Positions 7,218-15,247 of a DNA stretch of 27,121 nucleotides are shown here, one piece after another. The DNA comes from Catenibacillus sp964565805 (lineage in GTDB: Bacteria > Bacillota > Clostridia > Lachnospirales > Lachnospiraceae). The position numbers were made by a program, and so were the translations under genes. Where the stretch lies: NCBI GenBank assembly GCA_964565805.1, contig CAZMGH010000034.1, forward strand, positions 1 to 27,121, given 5' to 3'. Numbering within the stretch: the first letter of the stretch is position 1; the number at the start of each line of letters is the position of its first letter. The notes below the pieces were generated by a model. It ran no database searches, had not been told where the DNA came from, and saw only the letters and a program-made list of their open reading frames with translations.

Positions 7218-9533
7218 ATGACAGATCATTCAATTCTCCATATTCTTACACCAGAAAGCAATAACCATCTGGCTCGGATCCGCTGGCAGGAATGTCCTCA
7301 GATTCTTTTTATTCTAAACGGCAGCATACAGGTCACCTGTGAAGGCAAGACCAGTCTGCTTAAAACCAATGATGTGATGGTCATTAACAGTTTTTCTTTA
7401 TATCAACTTTTTGTCAAAAGCGGCCTTTGCCTTCAGTTTTTTTTAGAAGACCGAATGACAAGCCGCATATCTTCCCAAGATACGCAGCTATACTTTAACT
7501 GTAATTCCTGTTGTGACGGTAATAAAGAACTTTATCAGCCTATGATCACAGTACTTGCAGAGCTGTCCCGGATCCTTCTGTCCGACGTATCTAATCCTTA
7601 CCTGGATCTATTATTTGACAGCAAGGTCTGCCGCTTATTTTATGAATTGTACACAAATTTTTCCGAAAAACGCCCCGGAAAAAACGGTTCCCAATCCCGT
7701 GCCTTAATGCATTTCCGTGAAATCCTTGAAGATATTCGGAAGAATTATAACCAAACGATTTCGCTGAAGGAACTTGCCGCGCGCCACTATATGACGCCAT
7801 CTTATATCTCCCATTTATTCCTCCAGTTTATGGAGAAAAGTTATACTCAATACATTGTCCTTCTCCGCCTGGAGCATGCCAGAGAATTACTCCGATCCTC
7901 TGATCTGACACTGGAGGAAATCGCTGACCGCTCCGGTTTTGCCAACGCCCGTTCCATGTCCGGATACTTTAAAACAGCCTATGGGATCCTTCCCTCTGTT
8001 TTCCGCAAAAGCAGTCATGATCCCCAGAAAAACTCCCAGGAAAATACTGACCATATCTCCGGCCATCCTCCGGTAAAATTAGCCAAATCACTTTTATCCA
8101 GATACAACGGGGATGGCACTCAAGTTATTGCCCAGTATCGCCGGCCGACGATCCGCATTGATCTGCCAACCATTTCCTTTAATGGAAAGGAAAATGTTCC
8201 AGGCTTTTACCGTCATCATATTTTTTATATTCCCTGCTACTATCATCTCCTTTATCAAAACATTCAGGATATGGCATGGCAGCTAACCTTTTTCGGAAAT
8301 CAAACAGGGATTTTGCTGGATCAGATCATTGGCCACCATTCCTCCTGTGTATTTTTCATGAAAAATAATAAACTGTTCCAAACACATTTTTCTTTATTGG
8401 ATCAGGTTTTAAGCTTTATTTTTAAAAATTCCCTGATGCCGATACTAAACCTGAAGCTTAATCTTACAGATCCTGAAACCTTTTTCCATATCCTGAGTCT
8501 GCTGTTAGATCATTTAAAAACAGTCCATCTTCAAGAATCTGCCCGGTCGGGAATCTGTCTGGATTTATCACATATGCCGCCAAAGGATTTTTTCATGCTT
8601 TATCCCCGGATTTTTAAAATCGTCAAAGATACGCTTCCCGGGCTAAAGCTTTATATCAATATCCGTGTTCAGGTTTTTTTGCAATATTTCAATGAGTTTT
8701 CCCAGATGCCCGCGCCCGATGGACTGATTGCCGTTTTCGCTCATTTTCACATGGGCGATCCGGAAATCCATAAATTCTTTCAATATATAGACAGATCCTC
8801 CTGGACTCAAAGCCGGGTCATTTTATCAGACCTGTGTTTTTCCACAGACAGAGCCCAGGCCACAGATAAAAATTCCAGCAACGATTCCTTTATCCGCACT
8901 GCCTATTTATGCAGTAAATGGATGACATTTGGGGACAAGGCCGCAGGACTTGCCTGCTTTCTCCTGACAGACTTTAATGAGCAGTTTGATATGAGCCACC
9001 CTCTGTTTTGGGGTGAAAACGGACTGATCATGTCTGTTTCCTGCCGTAAGAGCGCCTTCTATCTTTTTGATTATCTGGCCCATTTTCATCCTTTACTGCT
9101 TGGGCGTGGAAAAACATTTTTATTGCAGAAGAATAACAAAGGCATAGAAATATTTTTATATAACCCATCTTTTTACGACATGTGCGAACAGGAAAACATA
9201 GATCAGGGAACGATCGTCTACACTTCTGATCTGTTAAATCAATATCCCAAAGCTATTTTTGAAATCAGTCTAACAGATCTTCCATATGAGAAATATATCG
9301 CTCACTTTTTCCAGGTTTCCTGGAAAAAAAGCTGCACATACCAGTATTGGCTGGAAAGTAACCAGCTGGGAATATATTCCGATCCAGAACTGCTGGCCTT
9401 TAAACAAAAAAGTATGCCCTCCTTTGAACGCCGCATCCTTCTGTGCGACAATGGCAGACTGGATTTTTCTCTGACTCTGGATGCCTGCGCCATTATGAGA
9501 GTTCTCCTGGAGCCGGTATATGAAATATTTTAA
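7218..9533 (+). CDS. AraC family regulator with C-terminal GH39-like sensor domain
   Basis: DNA-binding regulator of 771 residues. Residues 1-90 form a cupin-like fold (PQILFILNGSIQVTCEGKTSLL, then NDVMVINSF). The AraC double helix-turn-helix spans about 160-265, with ISLKELAARHYMTPSYISHLF as the first helix-turn-helix and LTLEEIADRSGFANARSMSGYF as the second. Residues 300-771 resemble a GH39 glycosidase in layout and length, ending in the usual beta-rich tail. The parts where GH39 enzymes carry WNEP (acid/base Glu) and TEW (nucleophile Glu) read SGICLDLSHMPP (about 445-455) and VILSDLCFS (about 534-542), so no catalytic Glu is recognisable. It probably binds a sugar rather than cleaving it. 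The GH39 assignment rests partly on the tail's similarity to the remnant downstream. The strong RBS at 7204-7209 fixes the start. Likely target: the divergent hydrolase or itself. Confidence 0.82.
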   Translation: MTDHSILHILTPESNNHLARIRWQECPQILFILNGSIQVTCEGKTSLLKTNDVMVINSFSLYQLFVKSGLCLQFFLEDRMTSRISSQDTQLYFNCNSCCDGNKELYQPMITVLAELSRILLSDVSNPYLDLLFDSKVCRLFYELYTNFSEKRPGKNGSQSRALMHFREILEDIRKNYNQTISLKELAARHYMTPSYISHLFLQFMEKSYTQYIVLLRLEHARELLRSSDLTLEEIADRSGFANARSMSGYFKTAYGILPSVFRKSSHDPQKNSQENTDHISGHPPVKLAKSLLSRYNGDGTQVIAQYRRPTIRIDLPTISFNGKENVPGFYRHHIFYIPCYYHLLYQNIQDMAWQLTFFGNQTGILLDQIIGHHSSCVFFMKNNKLFQTHFSLLDQVLSFIFKNSLMPILNLKLNLTDPETFFHILSLLLDHLKTVHLQESARSGICLDLSHMPPKDFFMLYPRIFKIVKDTLPGLKLYINIRVQVFLQYFNEFSQMPAPDGLIAVFAHFHMGDPEIHKFFQYIDRSSWTQSRVILSDLCFSTDRAQATDKNSSNDSFIRTAYLCSKWMTFGDKAAGLACFLLTDFNEQFDMSHPLFWGENGLIMSVSCRKSAFYLFDYLAHFHPLLLGRGKTFLLQKNNKGIEIFLYNPSFYDMCEQENIDQGTIVYTSDLLNQYPKAIFEISLTDLPYEKYIAHFFQVSWKKSCTYQYWLESNQLGIYSDPELLAFKQKSMPSFERRILLCDNGRLDFSLTLDACAIMRVLLEPVYEIF

Positions 9534-9708
9534 AGCCCCTACGGACCTTTCCCCGATTAGCGGACGCCTTCAGAGTCATTGTACATTTATACACAAGAAG
9601 ATCAAAAAATATGAAGGTAAAAAGGAGCAGAAAGCCGCTTAGGAAAAAGAGAGATCCTCAAAAGGGCGTGAGGGGGATTTTGCGCCCAAAAACAGAAAGA
9701 ACATCAAT
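9534..9708. other. Non-coding stretch between the regulator and the hairpin
   Basis: No supported gene. A plus-strand frame ends in FIHKKIKKYEGKKEQKAA plus stop near 9640, a Lys-rich tail of the kind found at transposase ends, but it is too short to assign. A small GGGCG/CGCCC stem lies at 9664-9687. It could be debris of an insertion that also truncated the following gene. Confidence 0.3.
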
Positions 9709-9773
9709 AAAAAAGACTATCCAATAAAAAACAAAGGCTCGAAAAAGCTTGTTTTTTTAGGATAGTCTTTTTT
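9709..9773. repeat. Long A/T-armed inverted repeat (hairpin), possible bidirectional terminator or element end
   Basis: A perfect 14-bp outer arm, AAAAAAGACTATCC (9709-9722) against GGATAGTCTTTTTT (9760-9773), encloses a second nearly contiguous stem, AAAAAACAA (9726-9734) against TTGTTTTTT (9749-9757). The A-run on one side and T-run on the other suit termination in both directions. The first readable codon of the GH39-like remnant (9775) lies right at the outer edge, so the hairpin may instead mark an insertion or deletion junction. Confidence 0.7.
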
Positions 9774-9774
9774 A

Positions 9775-10326
9775 GAGCCATCAAGCTGCCAAAAACGGTA
9801 TTATCCGACAGCCCCTATCTATCATCTGAGTCTTAAAAAGCCCGCCTATTTCGCCCTTGCCCTTTACCGCAGACTTGGGGACAGTATCATGGAATATGAT
9901 GACTGTCATATTTTAACCCGGTCCGATGAGGGCTGGCAGCTGCTTATTTTTAATTTCTGTTTTTATGTAGAGTCATGGCTTAAAGAAGCGCACACTGCTC
10001 CCTCTTATACAGAGCGGAACCGGTATTTTGATTCCAAGGGAGGGCTGATTTTTCATCATGCCATCGTCATGTCTCCAGGGTCTTATTTACTGCGAAGGTC
10101 TCAGCTGTGCGAATCCTATGGCTCTACCTATAATACCTGGCTGGATTCCGGCTCACCTCCAAATATTGATCCGGAGATGGTCGAGTATATTAAATATACC
10201 AGCGTCCCCAAGATTACTTTGGACACGGTCTTTGTAAATGATGTCCTGATCCTGGACACAGTGGTGCCGGAGTACGGTATTGTGCTGTATGAGATCACGG
10301 AGCAGATTGATGGTCATACCCGGTAG
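9775..10326 (+). pseudogene. C-terminal remnant of a second GH39-like (AraC/GH39-type) protein
   Basis: The open frame runs from the hairpin edge at 9775 to the stop at 10326, about 183 codons; the first ATG is at 9889. The conserved part begins before that ATG (IYHLSLKKPAYFALALYRRL, encoded about 9817-9876), so the frame is a truncated gene rather than a small intact one. It continues with EYDDCHILTRSDEGWQLLIF and ends in a GH39-style beta tail (SVPKITLDTVFVNDVLILDT, VPEYGIVLYEI). The layout matches the last quarter of the regulator at 7218-9533: RKSAFYLFDYL pairs with KPAYFALALYR, and FEISLTDLPYEKYI with GSYLLRRSQLCESY. The N-terminal, helix-turn-helix and barrel parts are missing, and there is no RBS near the ATG. 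Confidence 0.7.
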
Positions 10327-10387
10327 CCCATGGTCTTTTCAGGACTACTCAATCTTTCACCCATTCGCCCCGCCCACAGCAGGCGAA

Positions 10388-10420
10388 TTAAAAAAGGCTT
10401 CCCGCCAAAATCGGGAAGCC
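10388..10420 (-). terminator. Rho-independent terminator of the str operon after tuf
   Basis: GGCTTCCCG / CGGGAAGCC with a 7-nt loop. On the minus strand the stem is followed by TTTTTTAAT. It lies 24 nt past the tuf stop codon. Confidence 0.9.
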
Positions 10421-10443
10421 CAATAAGCATTATCCGCTTTTAA

Positions 10444-11631
10444 TTATTCAATAATTGTAGCAACACGGCCGGAACCAACTGTACGTCCGCCTTCACGGAT
10501 AGCGAATGTAAGACCCTGCTCCATAGCGATCGGGTGGATGAGCTCGATCGTCATCTCTACGTTATCGCCAGGCATGCACATCTCTGTGCCTTCAGGAAGC
10601 TGGATTTCGCCGGTGATGTCTGTTGTTCTGAAGTAGAACTGAGGTCTGTATTTGTTGAAGAAAGGTGTATGACGTCCGCCTTCATCCTTTGTTAATACAT
10701 AAACCTGAGCTGTAAATTTTTTGTAAGGTTTTACAGAACCTGGTTTAGCAAGAACCTGTCCTCTTTCGATTTCATTTCTCTGAACACCACGAAGGAGGCA
10801 GCCAATATTATCACCAGCCTGAGCCTCATCAAGGAGCTTACGGAACATCTCGATACCAGTGACAACAACCTTGCGGATGTCTTCCTTAACGCCTACGATT
10901 TCAACCTCTTCGGAAAGATGAAGTGTTCCGCGCTCTACTCTACCTGTAGCAACTGTACCACGGCCTGTGATAGAGAAAACGTCCTCAACAGGCATAAGGA
11001 AAGGCTTATCTGTGTCGCGGATCGGATCAGGAATATAGGAATCAACTGTATCCATAAGTTCCATGATCTTGTCGCCCCATTCGCTTGAAGGATCTTCAAG
11101 AGCCTTAAGAGCGGAACCTTTGATGATCGGGCAGTCATTAAAACCATACTCTTCAAGAACTTCTGTTACTTCCATTTCTACTAACTCAAGAAGTTCTTCA
11201 TCGTCTACCATATCGCATTTATTTAAAAATACGACGATGTAAGGTACACCTACCTGACGAGAAAGAAGGATATGCTCTTTTGTCTGAGCCATAACACCAT
11301 CAGTAGCAGCAACAACAAGGATAGCGCCATCCATCTGAGCAGCACCAGTGATCATGTTCTTTACATAGTCCGCATGCCCCGGGCAGTCAACGTGTGCATA
11401 GTGACGATTTCCTGTCTGATACTCAACGTGAGCTGTAGAAATTGTAATACCACGCTCTCTTTCTTCAGGAGCTTTATCGATATTTTCAAAGTCTACTTTT
11501 TCGTTACCAGGAACTCTTTCTGCTAATACCTTTGTGATAGCAGCAGTTAAAGTTGTTTTACCATGGTCAACATGACCAATGGTACCAATATTACAATGTG
11601 GTTTGCTTCTGTCAAACTTAGCTTTTGCCAT
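10444..11631 (-). CDS. tuf: Elongation factor Tu
   Basis: GTPase that brings aminoacyl-tRNA to the ribosomal A site; 395 residues, normal for the family. The G1 loop GHVDHGKT is at 19-26, DCPGH at 82-86 and NKCD at 137-140; domains II and III are complete to the usual GRVATIIE-type end. An in-frame upstream start would add 38 residues unlike any EF-Tu. The start at 11631 (MAKAKFDRSKPHCNIGTIGH) matches the family and has AAGGAGGA eight nt before it. It is the last gene of rpsL-rpsG-fusA-tuf and has its own promoter in the 181-nt gap after fusA, so it can be made in excess of the other products. A strong terminator follows. Confidence 0.98.
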   Translation of the reverse strand: MAKAKFDRSKPHCNIGTIGHVDHGKTTLTAAITKVLAERVPGNEKVDFENIDKAPEERERGITISTAHVEYQTGNRHYAHVDCPGHADYVKNMITGAAQMDGAILVVAATDGVMAQTKEHILLSRQVGVPYIVVFLNKCDMVDDEELLELVEMEVTEVLEEYGFNDCPIIKGSALKALEDPSSEWGDKIMELMDTVDSYIPDPIRDTDKPFLMPVEDVFSITGRGTVATGRVERGTLHLSEEVEIVGVKEDIRKVVVTGIEMFRKLLDEAQAGDNIGCLLRGVQRNEIERGQVLAKPGSVKPYKKFTAQVYVLTKDEGGRHTPFFNKYRPQFYFRTTDITGEIQLPEGTEMCMPGDNVEMTIELIHPIAMEQGLTFAIREGGRTVGSGRVATIIE

Positions 11632-11770
11632 TTTGATAGTCCTCCTTAATATAATTACCCTGAAAGCCAGGGCATAATAAACTGTCCCGCCGCTTTGCGG
11701 CCTCCTGCGAAAACCGGCCGCCCCACACAAAGGCGGGGTCGACAAAGGATATTTCGCCTAGCTAGAACTA

Positions 11771-11799
11771 ATTATATTGCATTTCGGCATGATATTCAA
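11771..11799 (-). promoter_or_regulatory. Internal promoter for tuf
   Basis: On the minus strand TTGAAT, a 17-nt spacer and TATAAT lie between the fusA stop and tuf. The leader of about 130 nt contains small GC-rich hairpins (for example GCCGC/GCGGC near 11690-11705). This would let tuf be transcribed independently of the ribosomal protein genes. Confidence 0.75.
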
Positions 11800-11812
11800 G
11801 CCTGTTTTTTTA

Positions 11813-13926
11813 TTATTTTCCTTTTGCGGCAATAACCTTTTCCTGCACAGACTTTGGAACCTGCTCATATTTCTCAAAGAACATAGAGTAGTTACCACGA
11901 CCCTGAGTTCTGGAACGCAGGTCTGTGGAGTATCCAAACATTTCTGCCAGAGGAACATAAGCTTTGATGATCTTACCGCCGCCTATATCGTCCATACCTT
12001 CGATACGGCCACGACGGGAGTTAATATCACCAATAACATCACCCATGTACTCCTCAGGCATGGTTACTTCCACCTTCATGATCGGCTCAAGTAAAACAGC
12101 CCCTGCCTTGTTCATCGCATCCTTAAATGCCAAAGAACCGGCAATGTGGAATGCCATTTCAGAGGAGTCTACTTCATGGTAGGAACCATCGTATACTGTA
12201 GCGTGAACACCCAGTACAGGGAATCCGCCCAGGATACCAGCCTTCGCCGCTTCTTCGATACCTTCGCCGACAGCCGGGATATATTCCTTAGGAATAGCGC
12301 CGCCCACAACTTCGGAATCGAACTTAAATGTTTCTTCACCGTTAGGATCCATAGGCTCGAAACGCACTTTACAGTGACCGTACTGACCACGTCCACCAGA
12401 CTGTTTTGCGTACTTGCTGTCTACTTCAACAGTCTTAGTAAAGGTTTCCTTGTAAGCAACCTGAGGCGCGCCTACATTAGCCTCTACCTTAAACTCACGA
12501 AGGAGGCGGTCAACGATGATCTCCAGATGGAGCTCACCCATACCGGCAATAATGGTCTGGCCTGTTTCAGCATCTGTATGCGCACGGAATGTGGGGTCCT
12601 CTTCCGCAAGCTTTGCAAGAGCCTCGCCCATCTTGCCCTGGCCTGCCTTTGTCTTAGGCTCGATGGCCAGCTCNNNNNNNNNNGAAATTCCATGGATTCA
12701 AGGATAACCGGATGCTGCTCATCACAGATGGTATCACCGGTTGTAGAAATCTTAAAGCCCACAGCAGCGGCAATGTCACCGGAGTAAACCTTATCCAGCT
12801 CGGAACGTTTGTTCGCATGCATCTGAAGGATACGTCCAACACGTTCTTTTTTATCTTTTGTCGAGTTGTAAACATAGGAACCGGAATTCATCGTACCGGA
12901 GTAAACACGGAAGAATGCCAGTTTACCTACGAATGGGTCAGTCATGATCTTGAATACAAGGGCAGAGAACGGCTCTTCATCAGAAGAATGTCTTTCGATC
13001 TCATTGCCTTCCATATCAACACCCTTGATTGAAGGAATGTCTGTAGGCGCAGGCATGTATTCAATAATGGCATCCAGAAGCTTCTGAACACCTTTGTTTC
13101 TGTATGCGGAACCGCAGCATACAGGAACAGCAGTACACTCGCATGTACCTTTTCTTAATGCTGCCTTAAGCTGCTCTATCGTAGGCTCTTCGCCTTCCAG
13201 ATACTGCATCATAAGGTCATCATCCAGTTCACAGATCTTTTCAATCATATCTGTTCTGTATAATTCAGCATCATCTTTCATATCTTCAGGAACATCAAGG
13301 ATGGAAATGTCATCGCCCTTTTCATCATTGTAGATGTAGGCTTTCATTTCAAACAGATCGATAATTCCTTTAAAGTCATCTTCTTTGCCGATTGGCAGCT
13401 GCACAGGAATCGCATTCTTGCCCAGACGTGTCTTAATCTGTTCTACAGCACCGTAGAAATTTGCACCCATAATATCCATCTTATTGATGAATGCCATACG
13501 AGGTACATTATAAGTGTCTGCCTGGCGCCATACATTTTCGGACTGTGGTTCTACACCGCCCTTAGCACAGAACACACCAACAGCACCGTCAAGCACGCGC
13601 AGTGAACGTTCAACCTCTACCGTAAAGTCAACGTGTCCCGGAGTATCAATGATGTTGATACGGTATTCCTGAGCGCCTGGCTTTGGTTTGTGGAATTCCT
13701 GAGGTGTCCAATGGCATGTAGTAGCAGCTGAAGTGATCGTGATACCTCTCTCCTGCTCCTGTTCCATCCAGTCCATGGTTGCAGTACCTTCGTGAGTATC
13801 ACCAATCTTATAGTTAATACCAGTATAATAAAGGATACGCTCGGTCAATGTAGTCTTACCGGCATCGATATGAGCCATGATCCCAATATTTCTGGTTCTC
13901 TCTAATGGATATTCTCTTCCAGCCAA
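11813..13926 (-). CDS. fusA: Elongation factor G (interrupted by an assembly gap)
   Basis: Translocation GTPase, about 705 residues when repaired. The N-terminal part shows AHIDAGKT (G1, residues 18-25), DTPGHVDF and NKMD; the C-terminal part carries domains III-V (GMGELHLEIIVDRLLREF, then the SRRGRIEGMDD region) and ends in VIAAKGK. Ten Ns at 12674-12683 split the reading frame. Before the gap it reads ESMEF plus one base; after it, ELAIEPKTKA. EF-G proteins usually have PEPVI between these, which needs 14 missing bases, so the N run is a placeholder and the gene is probably intact. MAGREYPLERTRNIGIM is a normal start with an AAGGAGG upstream. It lies 41 nt after rpsG in the str operon. Confidence 0.95.
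12674..12683. other. Assembly gap (10 N) inside fusA
   Basis: A run of ten Ns. Frame continuity across it needs 2 mod 3 missing bases (probably 14), while 10 is 1 mod 3, so the run is not a true-length gap. Frames that appear to cross it are artefacts. Confidence 0.98.
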
Positions 13927-13967
13927 GGATAATTCCTCCTTAAATTAGTTACGAAGCCAGTGGCAAA

Positions 13968-14438
13968 TTACCATCTGTAATGAGCAAATGCCTTGTTGGC
14001 CTCTGCCATTTTATGCATGTCTTCTTTTCTCTTCACAGCGGAACCTGCATTATTTGCAGCATCCATAATCTCGTTTGCCAGTCTTTCTTCCATTGTCTTT
14101 TCACCGCGCTTGCGGGCAAACAATGTAAGCCAGCGAAGACCCAGAGCCTGTCTTCTGTCAGCTCTTACCTCAATGGGTACCTGATATGTGGCACCACCGA
14201 TACGTCTTGCCTTTACTTCAAGAACAGGCATTACGTTGTTCATGGCTTCCTCAAATACTTCCAGAGCGTCCTTGCCGGTCTTGGCAGCGACTCTGTCAAA
14301 TGCGCCGTAAACGATCTTCTGGGCAATACCTTTCTTACCGTCTAACATAACGTTATTAATCAGCTTTGTAACGATCTTGCTGTTGTAGATCGGATCAGCT
14401 AATACGTCTCTCTTCTGGATATGTCCTTTTCTTGGCAC
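13968..14438 (-). CDS. rpsG: 30S ribosomal protein S7
   Basis: Primary 16S rRNA-binding protein that organises the 30S head; 156 residues, the usual bacterial length. It begins at a GTG (14438) as (M)PRKGHIQKRDVLADP, the standard S7 N-terminus, with AAGGAGG 8-9 nt upstream. An upstream in-frame ATG would add 15 residues with no counterpart in the family. Conserved blocks GGATYQVPIEVRADRRQALG and KREDMHKMAEANKAFAHYRW are present. It lies between rpsL (228 nt upstream) and fusA (41 nt downstream). In E. coli S7 represses its own mRNA at the rpsL-rpsG gap; whether that applies here is unknown. Confidence 0.98.
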   Translation of the reverse strand: MPRKGHIQKRDVLADPIYNSKIVTKLINNVMLDGKKGIAQKIVYGAFDRVAAKTGKDALEVFEEAMNNVMPVLEVKARRIGGATYQVPIEVRADRRQALGLRWLTLFARKRGEKTMEERLANEIMDAANNAGSAVKRKEDMHKMAEANKAFAHYRW

Positions 14439-14666
14439 GTTACTTCCCTCCTTAATAATATAGATTAAATCATCGGTACTCACATAGCCTAAAGCCTGAT
14501 ATGTGTTCGCGCTCGAATTGCTATCTTATATTAACCCGCAGCCATCTGCGTCCGCCGAAGGCCTGCCGCTCCATACAGGATGTCCTGTCTGTGGGTCCAA
14601 AGCCCTCCGGGGCTTTCCAGGTAAAATAATGCTACATTCGTCGCAAATAGTACAAATCGAAAACAA
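14439..14666 (-). promoter_or_regulatory. Structured rpsL-rpsG intercistronic region
   Basis: A 228-nt spacer, long for this operon. It contains a perfect 7-bp hairpin (AAAGCCC/GGGCTTT, 14599-14616) without a T-run, and a CGCAG/CTGCG hairpin near 14537-14550. There is no gene and no clear promoter. It could be an RNA regulatory site, by analogy with S7 autoregulation in E. coli, or an RNA-processing site; this is inference only. Confidence 0.4.
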
Positions 14667-15089
14667 TTACTTCTTAGCGTCCTTAGGTCTCTTAGCGCCA
14701 TATTTCGAGCGGGCCTGACGTCTCTTTGCAACACCTGCAGTATCAAGTGTACCGCGGATGATGTGGTATCTTGTACCAGGTAAGTCCTTAACACGGCCGC
14801 CGCGGATCAGCACAACGCTGTGCTCCTGTAAGTTGTGGCCCTCGCCCGGAATGTAGCTTGTTACTTCAATACCGTTAGAGAGACGAACTCTGGCGATCTT
14901 TCTAAGCGCTGAGTTAGGTTTCTTAGGAGTAGCTGTCTTAACTGCAGTACACACACCACGCTTCTGAGGAGAGGACATATCCGTCGTCCTCTTGTGCAGA
15001 GAATTGTAGCTCTTCTGAAGAGCCGGTGCTGTGGATTTCTTTTCTACAGTCTGTCTTCCTTTTCTTACTAACTGGTTAAATGTTGGCAT
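14667..15089 (-). CDS. rpsL: 30S ribosomal protein S12
   Basis: Decoding-centre protein of the small subunit; 140 residues. The start at 15089 (MPTFNQLVRKGRQTVEKKST) is the family start and has AGGAGGTG seven nt upstream; the longer frame adds 43 unrelated residues. The two lysines linked to streptomycin response are wild-type (Lys56 in TATPKKPNSA and Lys101 in GGRVKDLPG), so no S12-type resistance is predicted. It is the first gene of the str operon and is driven by the promoter at 15190-15218. Confidence 0.98.
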   Translation of the reverse strand: MPTFNQLVRKGRQTVEKKSTAPALQKSYNSLHKRTTDMSSPQKRGVCTAVKTATPKKPNSALRKIARVRLSNGIEVTSYIPGEGHNLQEHSVVLIRGGRVKDLPGTRYHIIRGTLDTAGVAKRRQARSKYGAKRPKDAKK

Positions 15090-15189
15090 TATTTTCACCT
15101 CCTGAAATTTAAATAAAAGTGGCTGCCGAAAATCATTCATCTTCGGTAAACTGGGTACAAACCATCCTTTTGTCTGCACACACTCACTG

Positions 15190-15218
15190 AGTATATCAAT
15201 TCTTTTTCCACTTGTCAA
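15190..15218 (-). promoter_or_regulatory. Main promoter of the str operon
   Basis: TTGACA, a 17-nt spacer and TATACT on the minus strand. The leader of about 95 nt carries a small CCGAA/TTCGG hairpin before the rpsL RBS. It starts only 30 nt past the stop of the oxidoreductase gene. Confidence 0.88.
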
Positions 15219-15247
15219 TCAGATTTTTCCTGTATTTGGGAAAATAT

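Noticed and set aside
11632..11745. Upstream extension of the tuf reading frame
   Set aside because: The extra 38 residues are absent from EF-Tu proteins, and a strong RBS directly precedes the ATG at 11631.
12146..12787. Plus-strand frame running through the N gap
   Set aside because: Antisense to fusA; its length depends on Ns being read as open codons.
14667..15089. Streptomycin-resistance substitution in S12
   Set aside because: Both relevant lysines (56 and 101) are wild-type.
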